Assembly (NCBI RefSeq): GCF_049366555.1
Contig: NZ_JBMMGT010000024.1
Span: 1-41,796 of the forward strand
Length of the DNA: 41,796 bases
Source: Avibacterium volantium_A
GTDB taxonomy: Bacteria > Pseudomonadota > Gammaproteobacteria > Enterobacterales > Pasteurellaceae
Reading direction: 5' to 3'
Positions 31,316 to 39,174 of this stretch are shown in pieces. How positions within the stretch are numbered: the stretch's first letter is position 1; each line of letters opens with the position of its first letter. Made by a program: the position numbers and the translations under genes. The notes beneath the pieces are model-generated. The model searched no databases and was not told the origin of the DNA. It saw only the letters and a program-made list of their open reading frames with translations.

Positions 31316-32100
31316 TTTAATTCTCCCCAATAGGGAATATTCAACAGCGCAAGGGCAAAAACAATGCCCAAACACGCGCCAAAGGTGAGAATGGTGGCAA
31401 TCGTCCAACGCCCTAAGCCCATACCAACGTGCCCTTTGAGAATATCCGCCAGCGAATTAATCAATGGAAAGCCCGGCACGAGCAAAAGCACACTAGAAGC
31501 AAGGGCGATTTGCGGATCATTGCCTAACTGATATTTCAGCGCCATTCCTGAAATAATTGATGCGATAAAGGCGGTAATGGAAAACACAATAATCGGATTG
31601 TAATGTCGATGAGCAAGGGCTTGACGAATAAACATCGCAACAGCTGCAGCGACAAAGGTGATGAGTGAAATCCGAATATCGCCGCCAGATAAATGGGCAA
31701 AACAGGCGCAAGACAAGCCAATCATAAGCACCACGAGATAACGGTTATATTTAAACGGCTTAATTTTCTCAAGGCGTTTACGCACTTGATGAATATCATA
31801 AATACGGCGCTCGGCAGTAATCACCACCCGCTGCACTTCTGTAACAATATGCATATTTATGCCCTGATCCACATTTTTGCGTGCGGTGGTAATGCAATGA
31901 TTATGATATAGCGTGGTGATAATCACAGCGTTGGGCGTTAATGCACATTCCACACTATCCATTCCCAAAGCGCGCCCTAATCTATGCGACATTTGTACCA
32001 CCACAGCACTTTCTGCCCCGTGTTGAAGTAGCATTAATGCGACTTTTATACATAACCTTGTTACTTCACGTTGGCGCTCAATACGACTTTGCTCTGACAT
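31312..32100 (-). CDS. yjjP: YjjP, large subunit of YjjPB (ThrE-like) transporter
   Basis: The 262-residue ThrE-domain protein has a cytosolic N-terminal half (about 1-115, with GAESAVVVQMSHRLGRALG) and five spans after it. LVPGFPLINSLADILKGH is the conserved ThrE motif. With YjjB it forms a split exporter, known in E. coli for succinate; succinate is a major fermentation product in Pasteurellaceae, so the role is plausible but inferred. Divergent from proB. Confidence 0.9.
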   Translation of the reverse strand: MSEQSRIERQREVTRLCIKVALMLLQHGAESAVVVQMSHRLGRALGMDSVECALTPNAVIITTLYHNHCITTARKNVDQGINMHIVTEVQRVVITAERRIYDIHQVRKRLEKIKPFKYNRYLVVLMIGLSCACFAHLSGGDIRISLITFVAAAVAMFIRQALAHRHYNPIIVFSITAFIASIISGMALKYQLGNDPQIALASSVLLLVPGFPLINSLADILKGHVGMGLGRWTIATILTFGACLGIVFALALLNIPYWGELK

Positions 32101-32258
32101 TTTGGCTAAGATGAGTTGATTAAAAAATGTCGATATTATAACGCTTTTTAGGTAATAAAGATTGTTTTAAATCATAGAAAGTGCGGTGAAAATTTAATGA
32201 AATTTTTCTCATTTAATGGTAGGGTTTCGGGCATTCAACATTAACAGGAAAATTTCGT

Positions 32259-33362
32259 ATGGAACAAAAGAAAACCATCGTGGTGAAGTTTGGCACAAGC
32301 ACTTTAACACAAGGCACAACCAAGCTTCATCGTCCACATATGATGGAAATTGTGCGCCAAATCACCCAACTGCACCAAGCAGGCTTTCGCATTATTATTG
32401 TTACTTCTGGCGCAATGGCGGCAGGGCGCGATTATCTCAATCATCCACAACTTCCGCCTACTATTGCATCAAAGCAATTATTAGCCGCCGTGGGGCAAAG
32501 CCAGCTAATTCAAACTTGGGAACAGCTGTTTTCTATTTATGATATTCACATCGGGCAAATTTTGCTCAGCCGTGCTGATATTGAAGATCGCGAGCGTTTT
32601 CTTAATGCGCGGGATACCCTTAACGCCTTGTTAGATAACGGTATTATTCCTGTAATTAATGAGAATGATGCCGTTGCTACCGCCGAAATTAAAGTGGGCG
32701 ATAACGATAATTTATCGGCGCTGGTGGCCATTTTGGCACAAGCGGAGCAACTTTATTTGCTCACTGACCAACAAGGCTTATTCGATAGCGATCCAAGAAA
32801 AAATCCGCAAGCCAAATTGCTTTCCGTGGTGGAAAAAATCACTGATAACATTCGCCAAATTGCCGGTGGAAGTGGCACAACCCTTGGCACAGGCGGAATG
32901 TCCACCAAAGTGATCGCCGCGGACGTTGCCACCCGTTCGGGCGTAGAAACCATTATCGCCCCCGGCAATCGCGCAAATGTGATTGTGGATCTGGCTTATG
33001 GAGAAAATATCGGCACAAAATTTACCGTACAAACAGACCGCCTTGAAAGCCGTAAGCAATGGCTTTTCGCAGCACCATCTGCAGGCACGATCATCATTGA
33101 TGAAGGGGCAACAAGTGCGGTGCTAATTCAACATAAATCCTTGCTTCCAGCAGGCATTGCGCAAATCGAAGGGCGCTTCTCGCGCGGCGAAGTGGTGAAA
33201 ATTCAACAACCTAACGGTAAAGTTATCGCCCTTGGCATTCCACGCTACAACAGCGATGCGTTGAATTTAATCAAAGGCAAAAAATCGCAAGATATTCCGC
33301 AAATTTTGGGCTATGAATACGGCGCTGTCGCGGTGCATCGTGATGATATGGTGGTGTTGTAG
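32259..33362 (+). CDS. proB: Glutamate 5-kinase
   Basis: First step of proline synthesis, phosphorylating glutamate. The amino-acid-kinase domain (about 1-255) has VVKFGTSTLT, VTSGAMAAG, PVINENDAV and GTGGMSTKV. A PUA domain (about 275-360) follows. The 367 residues match E. coli. proA is not adjacent, unlike the enteric proBA. ATG has AACAGGAAAA upstream. USS 33113 encodes TSAVL. Confidence 0.96.
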   Translation: MEQKKTIVVKFGTSTLTQGTTKLHRPHMMEIVRQITQLHQAGFRIIIVTSGAMAAGRDYLNHPQLPPTIASKQLLAAVGQSQLIQTWEQLFSIYDIHIGQILLSRADIEDRERFLNARDTLNALLDNGIIPVINENDAVATAEIKVGDNDNLSALVAILAQAEQLYLLTDQQGLFDSDPRKNPQAKLLSVVEKITDNIRQIAGGSGTTLGTGGMSTKVIAADVATRSGVETIIAPGNRANVIVDLAYGENIGTKFTVQTDRLESRKQWLFAAPSAGTIIIDEGATSAVLIQHKSLLPAGIAQIEGRFSRGEVVKIQQPNGKVIALGIPRYNSDALNLIKGKKSQDIPQILGYEYGAVAVHRDDMVVL

Positions 33363-33420
33363 ATAAGCCCTAACAGAAACGAATGGGCACATCGTTATCA
33401 TAATATGTGCGATTTTTAAC

Positions 33421-33456
33421 AGAACGGCAGGCTTATAAGTCTGCCGCTACAGTTCT
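33421..33456. repeat. Imperfect palindrome between proB and galM
   Basis: CGGCAGGCTTAT (33425-33436) pairs with ATAAGTCTGCCG (33435-33446) save for one G-T wobble, and outer AGAAC/GTTCT extend it to 33421-33456. There is no T tract in either direction. The shape suggests a REP-like dispersed element or weak terminator between convergent genes; only one copy is in the window. Confidence 0.55.
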
Positions 33457-33474
33457 AAAAATACTCTAAGACAT

Positions 33475-34503
33475 TTAATTGTTTACCCCAAACTGATACT
33501 CAATCCATTGCTTATAAGGCCGATTTTTCTTACCAATGCCGCCGTATTTTTGCCATTCTGGGTGATTTGGGGTATCAGGCAGGCATTCAGGTTCAAGGGC
33601 GATGCCTTGATAATCTTGGTAAGCATAGCCTAGGCGATTTGGCGTGCCAGCCAGATAATTCCCTGTGTAAATTTGCAATGCGGGTTGCGAGGTGGAAAGG
33701 GCAAGGGAAAGCTGGCGGTTGCTGGAAGTCAGTACCGCGCAAGGTTGTGTGCCATTGAGTAAAAAGGCGTGATCATAGCCTTTGGTGAACAGCTGTTCTT
33801 GTTGTAAGAAATCTTGTGCGAGCGTTTTTTCTTGGCGGAAATCAAAACTTGAGCCTTGCACCGCTTTGAGTGGCGCATTCGGAATGCCTTGTTCGTTCAC
33901 TGGTAAAAAATAGTCCGCATTCAGTTGCAGAAAATGCCCGCGAACGTCCGTGCCTTGGCTTGCATTATCTAAATTAAAATAGGCGTGATTGGTGAGATTA
34001 AGCGGTGTGTCTTCATCGGTTAGGGCTTCAAATTCAATGCGAACGCTATTTTGCTCCGTTAAGCGATAAGTGGTTTTTACTTGCACATTGCCGACAAAAC
34101 CTTGATCGCCATTTGGCGAGAATAGGGAAAATTGGACAAAATTATCACCGCACTTTTCCACTTGCCAACGGCGTTTATCAAAGCCTTCGCCGCCGTGAAG
34201 TTGGTGTTTGCCTTGATTGGCGTTAAGGTAAACCGTTCTGCCATTTAAACGAAAACGGCTGTTGGCAATACGGTTGGCATAACGCCCCACGGTTGCACCT
34301 AAATAGGCTTGTTGTTTTAGATAATCAGGCACTTGCGCGCCCAATAGCACTTCTTGTAAGCCACCATTCACAGGTACTTGGCAAGAAAGCCAAGTTGCGC
34401 CCCAATCCATTAATTGAATGCGCATTCCTTGTTGATTGGTTAGGGTAAATAGGTTGAAGGGCTTGCCGTCTGGCGCAAGCCCTGTGTGAGATTGTCTTAA
34501 CAT
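33475..34503 (-). CDS. galM: Aldose 1-epimerase (mutarotase)
   Basis: Converts beta- to alpha-D-galactose for GalK. The 342-residue beta-sandwich protein has the catalytic histidine in NLTNHAYFNLD and the catalytic glutamate in IALEPECLPDTPNHPEW. The ATG at 34503 lies seven bases inside the galK end (ATGTTAA), so translation is coupled; the frame to 34530 is rejected. Last gene of galT-galK-galM. USS 34147 is in frame. Confidence 0.95.
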   Translation of the reverse strand: MLRQSHTGLAPDGKPFNLFTLTNQQGMRIQLMDWGATWLSCQVPVNGGLQEVLLGAQVPDYLKQQAYLGATVGRYANRIANSRFRLNGRTVYLNANQGKHQLHGGEGFDKRRWQVEKCGDNFVQFSLFSPNGDQGFVGNVQVKTTYRLTEQNSVRIEFEALTDEDTPLNLTNHAYFNLDNASQGTDVRGHFLQLNADYFLPVNEQGIPNAPLKAVQGSSFDFRQEKTLAQDFLQQEQLFTKGYDHAFLLNGTQPCAVLTSSNRQLSLALSTSQPALQIYTGNYLAGTPNRLGYAYQDYQGIALEPECLPDTPNHPEWQKYGGIGKKNRPYKQWIEYQFGVNN

Positions 34504-35654
34504 ACGGCGACCCCTTGTGAGGCGGTGCAAACATAGAAATCTTCTTTTAATCCTGTTTGTTTTTCATAGTTTTCTGCGATGATCTTACGCACGGCGTCCA
34601 CCTTATCCAACGGCGCTACCACCACGATACAACCACCAAAGCCACCGCCTGTCATTCTTGCACCGCCTGTGTTACCCACGGCAAGTTGAGCCAGTTCAAC
34701 TAAGTAATCAATTTGTGGCACGGTGATCTCGAAATCATCGCGCATTGAATCGTGGGATTGTGCCATTAATTGTCCAAGTTTTGTGAGATCGCCTTGTTTT
34801 AAGGCTTCTACTGCAGCAAGCACGCGAGCGTTTTCGCTAACAACGTGTCTAGCGCGTTTCGCCACGATAGGATCAAGTGCGGTGAGTTTTTCTTCCATTT
34901 TTTCGAATTGTGCTACGGACACATCACGCAAGGCTTTCACGCCAAAAAATTCTGCCGCTTGTTCACATTGCGCGCGGCGTGTGTTGTATTCACCTGCCAC
35001 TAAATCGTGTTTAACGTGCGAATTGACAATCATCACTGCCACATCATTGGGAACAGGGGTTGGCTGAGTTTCAAGGCTGCGGCAATCGATCATTAATAAA
35101 TGATCTTTTTGTCCAAGGGCAGAGATCAGCTGATCCATATTGCCGCAATTCGCGCCCACAAATTTGTTTTCTGCTTGCTGCCCGATTAACGCCAGCTGGG
35201 TATCGCTGAGTGGAAGTTGTGCGAGCTGCTGGCAGAATTTTCCCACCGCCACTTCAAGAGAAGCTGAAGAACTTAAGCCCGCAGAAAGTGGGACGTTACC
35301 ACTAATCACTAAATCAGCCCCTTGTTTGAAGTCGGGACATTGCGCTTGAATAAATTTCACCACGCCACGCACATAGCCTGTCCATTTGTGGGCGGGATTA
35401 GGCTCAATGGGTTTGGCAAGATCAAATTCGTCAAACTCATCAAGATCGGCGGCATAAACACGGAAAAGGCTATCATCTCGCTTTGCGCCACATACTGCTG
35501 TGCCGTAATTAATCGCGCAAGGCATTACAAAGCCGTCATTGTAATCCGTATGCTCGCCGATAATATTGACACGCCCAGGAGCATAAACACGCAGATCAAA
35601 AGTGCGGTGGAATTTTTCGGAAAATAATTGTTCTGCTCGTTGTTGTGGGTTCAT
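34497..35654 (-). CDS. galK: Galactokinase
   Basis: GHMP-family kinase that phosphorylates galactose at C1. The signature GRVNIIGEHTDYNDG is at about residues 27-41, the ATP loop VPLSAGLSSSASLEVA follows, and GGARMTGGGFGGC is near the end. 385 residues, E. coli 382. The ATG at 35654 has AAGGAGACAACTG upstream, better than the frame to 35693. Two uptake signals (34875, 35600) are inside. Confidence 0.97.
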   Translation of the reverse strand: MNPQQRAEQLFSEKFHRTFDLRVYAPGRVNIIGEHTDYNDGFVMPCAINYGTAVCGAKRDDSLFRVYAADLDEFDEFDLAKPIEPNPAHKWTGYVRGVVKFIQAQCPDFKQGADLVISGNVPLSAGLSSSASLEVAVGKFCQQLAQLPLSDTQLALIGQQAENKFVGANCGNMDQLISALGQKDHLLMIDCRSLETQPTPVPNDVAVMIVNSHVKHDLVAGEYNTRRAQCEQAAEFFGVKALRDVSVAQFEKMEEKLTALDPIVAKRARHVVSENARVLAAVEALKQGDLTKLGQLMAQSHDSMRDDFEITVPQIDYLVELAQLAVGNTGGARMTGGGFGGCIVVVAPLDKVDAVRKIIAENYEKQTGLKEDFYVCTASQGVAVC

Positions 35655-35718
35655 CAGTTGTCTCCTTCGATTTAGTGGTTGTCGATAATTCATTGTGCAT
35701 TTGAGTTATTAACAGATC

Positions 35719-36762
35719 CTAGCGTAGTTTGTAATGAATATCGCTTAAGGCACGTAATCGTTCTGCCGCTTGTTCTGCGGTGAGATCGCGCTGGCTTTCG
35801 CCTAGCATTTCATAGCCCACCATAAATTTTCGCACCGTGGCGGAGCGTAATAATGGGGGATAAAAATGCGCGTGCAGTTGCCAATGATCATTTTCTTTGC
35901 CATTAAATGGGGCAAAATGGAAACCCATTGAATATGGGAAAGAAGTTTCAAACAGGTTGTCATATTTGGTGGTGAGCAACTTCAAGGCAAGCGCCAAATC
36001 TTGCTGTTGTTCAGGGTTGAGTTGGGCGAAATTTTTAATATGAACTTTTGGCAGTAATAAGGTTTCAAAAGGCCATACAGCCCAATAAGGTACAAGGGCA
36101 ACCCAGTGTTTGGTTTCCACCACAATGCGTTCTTTCCGCGCTAATTCACGTTGCACATAATCCACCAATAGCACTGAACCGTATTTTTCAAAGTAACGTT
36201 GTTGGGCTAAATCCTCTTGCGCCACTTCATTCGGCAGAAAACTGTTTGCCCAGATTTGTCCGTGTGGGTGAGGGTTTGAACAGCCCATTGCCGCACCTTT
36301 ATTTTCAAAGATTTGTACCCAAGGATAACGCTGCCCTAGCTCGTTAAGTTGAGCTTGCCATACGTCAATCACATCAACAATTTCTTCCACCGTGAGTAAT
36401 GGTAAGGTTTTGCTGTGATCCGGTGAAAAGCAAATCACGCGGCTTTCCCCTTCAGCAGCGGCAGTTTGGAAAAGGGGATCATCACTCGGCGCGGGGGCTG
36501 GCGTTTGTTCTAACAAGGCGGAAAAATCATTTTTAAACACAAAGGGTTTGCGGTAGTCAGGGTTTTGTTCGCCGGTAATGCGTTTATTGCTTGGGCAAAG
36601 GTAGCAGCTTGGATCGTAGCAAGGTTTTTGTTCTTCTTCATTTTTTTCTTGCTGACCTTGCCATGGACGTTTTGCGCGATGGGGAGAAACCAATACCCAG
36701 CGATCGATAAGCGGATTATAGCGGCGGTGTGGATGATCTGCCGCAACAAATTGTTCAGACAT
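35719..36762 (-). CDS. galT: Galactose-1-phosphate uridylyltransferase
   Basis: HIT-superfamily enzyme swapping UMP between UDP-glucose and galactose 1-phosphate. The nucleophile motif NPHPHGQIW is intact, with zinc-site CYLC and the second histidine set HFAPFNGKENDHWQLHAHFY (in part). 347 residues match E. coli (348). First gene of the operon; galE is not present here. ATG has AAGGAGAAC upstream. Confidence 0.97.
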   Translation of the reverse strand: MSEQFVAADHPHRRYNPLIDRWVLVSPHRAKRPWQGQQEKNEEEQKPCYDPSCYLCPSNKRITGEQNPDYRKPFVFKNDFSALLEQTPAPAPSDDPLFQTAAAEGESRVICFSPDHSKTLPLLTVEEIVDVIDVWQAQLNELGQRYPWVQIFENKGAAMGCSNPHPHGQIWANSFLPNEVAQEDLAQQRYFEKYGSVLLVDYVQRELARKERIVVETKHWVALVPYWAVWPFETLLLPKVHIKNFAQLNPEQQQDLALALKLLTTKYDNLFETSFPYSMGFHFAPFNGKENDHWQLHAHFYPPLLRSATVRKFMVGYEMLGESQRDLTAEQAAERLRALSDIHYKLR

Positions 36763-36785
36763 AATGTTCTCCTTAAGTGAAAATA

Positions 36786-36799
36786 TGAAAGCGGTTACA
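36786..36799. promoter_or_regulatory. Candidate Gal operator near galT
   Basis: TGAAAGCGGTTACA matches the GalR/GalS consensus TGTAANCGNTTACA except for one fixed position. It lies 24 bp before the galT ATG, downstream of the predicted start site. Confidence 0.65.
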
Positions 36800-36814
36800 A
36801 AAATAAACTGCTAT

Positions 36815-36856
36815 AAAATAGCAGATTGCCAAAAATAAACTATTAACTAGATCACA
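36815..36856 (-). promoter_or_regulatory. Predicted galT promoter with CRP-like site
   Basis: On the minus strand TGTGA-TCTAGT-TAATA (36841-36856) has a perfect left CRP half and 3 of 5 in the right half. TATTTT (36815-36820) is a plausible -10, and its spacing places the CRP centre near -41, the class II position. A 17-bp dyad CTGCTAT/ATAGCAG (36808-36824) overlaps the -10. Confidence 0.5.
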
Positions 36857-36882
36857 AATTGAGAAAAAAGTGTGATTTTTTT

Positions 36883-36898
36883 TGTGATGTAGTTTTCA
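36883..36898 (+). promoter_or_regulatory. Weak CRP-like site upstream of the galS promoter
   Basis: TGTGA-TGTAGT-TTTCA has a perfect left half and 3 of 5 in the right. It sits about 48 bp upstream of the galS -10. Tentative. Confidence 0.35.
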
Positions 36899-36906
36899 TT
36901 TTTTAA

Positions 36907-36944
36907 AGTAAGCGTTTTCAATCACAGAAAATTCTTTATATGAT
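36907..36944 (+). promoter_or_regulatory. Predicted galS promoter with Gal operator over the -35
   Basis: AGTAAGCGTTTTCA (36907-36920) matches the Gal operator consensus at all but two fixed positions. It overlaps TTTTCA (36915-36920), which pairs with TATGAT (36939-36944) at 18 bp. This fits autorepression. Its centre is 121 bp from the galT-side operator. Confidence 0.6.
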
Positions 36945-36982
36945 AAGTGCGGTGTAAATTTGCAGAGTTTTTAGGGGAGAAG

Positions 36983-37984
36983 ATGATTACTATTCGTGAT
37001 GTAGCAAAACAAGCGGGCGTTTCAGTGGCAACGGTTTCGCGCGTGTTGAATAATCATTCTTCCGCCAGTGAAAAGGCACGCCTTGCAGTGCAAAAAGCTG
37101 TGCAGGAATTGGGCTATCACCCGAATGCTAATGCGCAAGCCCTTGCCTTGCAAAACACTGACACCATTGGCGTGGTGGTCACGGACGTTACCGATCCTTT
37201 CTTTGCGATTTTAGTGAAAGCAGTGGATAAAGTGGCGGAACAGCACAACAAAAGCATTTTGATCGGCATTGGCTATCATAATGCGGAAAAGGAACGTAAT
37301 GCCATTGAAACCTTGCTACGCAAGCGTTGTAGCTGTTTGGTGGTTCACACCAAAGCCTTGAGCGATGAAGAACTTAGCCAATATTTAAGCCGCATTGCGG
37401 GAATGGTGGTGATTAATCGCGTGGTGCAAGGTTATGAAAATCGCTGCGTAAGCCTAGATAACACCAAAGGTACGTTTATTGCTACGGAAAATTTAATCCG
37501 CCTTGGGCATAAGCACATCGGTTATATTGGTTCAAATCATAAAATTAATGATGAAAAAGAGCGTATTCAAGGCTATCTTAATGCCCTTGCGCAGCACAAT
37601 TTGCCAATGGCGGAACATCGCATTGCGCACAGCTCACCGGATTTTGAGGGGGGCGAGCAGGCAATGATCCATTTGTTGAGCTACAATTCTGATCTAACTG
37701 CCGTGGTGGCCTATAACGACACAATGGCGGCAGGCGCAATTTCGGTGCTGAATGAAAACAATATCAACGTGCCGAAACAATTTTCCATTATCGGCTTTGA
37801 TGATATGCCCATTGCCCGTTATCTGATCCCTAAGCTCACCACGATTCGCTATCCCATTGATTTAATGGCAACTTATGCGGCAAATCTGGCATTAAGTTTG
37901 GTGGATACTCGCGTTAATACACCGATTCATACCCAATTTAATCCCACCCTAGTCAGACGATTTTCCACAGAACCCTGCGATTAA
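36983..37984 (+). CDS. galS: Galactose-responsive LacI-family repressor (GalR/GalS)
   Basis: LacI-family repressor with HTH MITIRDVAKQAGVSVATVSR and hinge PNANAQALALQ, then a periplasmic-binding-protein-like sensor with IIGFDDMPIARYLIPKLTTI. It resembles GalS more than GalR at the N-terminus, and it sits between galT and mglB as does mgl-linked galS. It should respond to galactose and repress both flanking operons. ATG at 36983 (AGGGGAGA upstream) gives 333 residues; the frame from 36947 contains a USS and no ribosome site. Confidence 0.9.
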   Translation: MITIRDVAKQAGVSVATVSRVLNNHSSASEKARLAVQKAVQELGYHPNANAQALALQNTDTIGVVVTDVTDPFFAILVKAVDKVAEQHNKSILIGIGYHNAEKERNAIETLLRKRCSCLVVHTKALSDEELSQYLSRIAGMVVINRVVQGYENRCVSLDNTKGTFIATENLIRLGHKHIGYIGSNHKINDEKERIQGYLNALAQHNLPMAEHRIAHSSPDFEGGEQAMIHLLSYNSDLTAVVAYNDTMAAGAISVLNENNINVPKQFSIIGFDDMPIARYLIPKLTTIRYPIDLMATYAANLALSLVDTRVNTPIHTQFNPTLVRRFSTEPCD

Positions 37985-38017
37985 TTTATGATCACCGTCA
38001 CATTTTTGAACATTTTT

Positions 38018-38031
38018 TGTAATCGTTTACA
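38018..38031. promoter_or_regulatory. Gal operator upstream of mglB
   Basis: TGTAATCGTTTACA matches the GalR/GalS consensus TGTAANCGNTTACA at every fixed position. It is 6 bp upstream of the CRP site, centred near -61 from the predicted mglB start. Confidence 0.85.
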
Positions 38032-38036
38032 GTAAG

Positions 38037-38079
38037 TGTGAGAGGGATCACAGTCTTACAGTTTATTTTCTTATATGCT
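38037..38079 (+). promoter_or_regulatory. mglB promoter with consensus CRP site
   Basis: TGTGA-GAGGGA-TCACA (38037-38052) is a perfect CRP consensus. TATGCT (38074-38079) lies where a class II -10 should be if CRP is centred at -41.5. The predicted start is about 38086, 44 bases before mglB. Confidence 0.82.
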
Positions 38080-38129
38080 TAATTGTGCTAGAGGTAAATT
38101 TTCCACTAAACAATTAAGGAGCTATCCCT

Positions 38130-39122
38130 ATGAAAAAAATCTCATTAAAAATCACCGCACTTGCTTTAACCTTGGGGCTTGCTGGTACTGTTGCTCAAGC
38201 AGCGAATCGTGTGGGGGTAACTATTTATAAATACGATGACAACTTTATGTCATTAATGCGTCAAGAAATTGACAAAGAAGCCAAACAATTTAAAGACATT
38301 GAATTGTTAATGAACGACTCGCAAAATGCCCAGTCGGTGCAAAATGACCAAGTTGATGTGTTGATTTCTAAAGGGGTGAAAGCCCTTGCGATTAACCTTG
38401 TGGATCCAGCGGCTGCGCCAACCATTATCAAAAAAGCACAGTTAGAAGATGTGCCAGTGATTTTCTTCAATAAAGACCCTGGTGCAAAAGCCATTGGCAG
38501 TTATGAGCAAGCTTATTATGTAGGGACTGAGCCAAAAGAATCTGGCGTGATTCAAGGCCAATTAATTGCGAAACACTGGAAAGCTAACCCTGCCTATGAC
38601 TTAAATAAAGATGGCAAAATTCAATATGTATTATTGAAAGGTGAGCCAGGCCACCCAGATGCGGAAGCGCGTACGAAATATGTGATTGAAGAGCTAAATA
38701 AAAACGGCATTGAAACCGAACAACTCTTTATCGACACAGGAATGTGGGACGCGGCATTAGCCAAAGATAAAATGGATGCGTGGTTATCAAGCCCGAAAGC
38801 CAACGAAATTGAAGTGATTATTTCTAACAATGACGGTATGGCAATGGGCGCGTTGGAAGCCACCAAAGCACACGGTAAAAAATTACCAATCTTTGGTGTA
38901 GATGCCTTGCCAGAAGTGTTACAGCTAGTTAAAAAAGGCGAAATGGCAGGTACAGTGTTAAACGATGGTGTAACACAGGGTAAAGTTATCGTGCAATTTG
39001 CCGATAACCTAGCAAAAGGTAAACCAATTGCAGAAGGCACAAACTGGAAATTAGAAAACAAAGTATTGCGTATTCCTTATGTAGGCATTGACGCAGATAA
39101 CTTAAATGATTTCTTAAAATAA
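38130..39122 (+). CDS. mglB: Galactose/glucose-binding periplasmic protein MglB
   Basis: Periplasmic receptor for beta-methylgalactoside transport. Signal peptide ends AQA-ANRVG (cut about after residue 24). The calcium loop DLNKDGKIQ is intact, with sugar-contact residues in NNDGMAMGALEA and GVDALPEVL. 330 residues. ATG has AAGGAG upstream. USS 38154 codes for TAL within the signal peptide. A hairpin after it should make it more abundant than MglA and MglC. Confidence 0.97.
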   Translation: MKKISLKITALALTLGLAGTVAQAANRVGVTIYKYDDNFMSLMRQEIDKEAKQFKDIELLMNDSQNAQSVQNDQVDVLISKGVKALAINLVDPAAAPTIIKKAQLEDVPVIFFNKDPGAKAIGSYEQAYYVGTEPKESGVIQGQLIAKHWKANPAYDLNKDGKIQYVLLKGEPGHPDAEARTKYVIEELNKNGIETEQLFIDTGMWDAALAKDKMDAWLSSPKANEIEVIISNNDGMAMGALEATKAHGKKLPIFGVDALPEVLQLVKKGEMAGTVLNDGVTQGKVIVQFADNLAKGKPIAEGTNWKLENKVLRIPYVGIDADNLNDFLK

Positions 39123-39136
39123 TTTTATTGGCATAT

Positions 39137-39160
39137 AGGGGAAGGCTTTCTTCCCCTTTT
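39137..39160 (+). terminator. Attenuating terminator between mglB and mglA
   Basis: Perfect 8-bp arms AGGGGAAG (39137-39144) and CTTCCCCT (39150-39157), 5-nt loop, then TTTT including the last stem base. It ends 14 bp before the mglA ATG. Partial termination would raise binding protein over ABC subunits. Confidence 0.82.
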
Positions 39161-39174
39161 CTATGGGGTTGGCT

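Noticed and set aside
36851..36876. ATCACA ... TGTGAT as a CRP site
   Set aside because: The half-sites face the wrong way (TCACA before TGTGA) and the spacing is 14 bp instead of 6.
38621..39061. A 146-codon minus-strand frame within mglB
   Set aside because: Pure antisense shadow of a secure gene; Ser/Ile/Pro-rich with no motifs.
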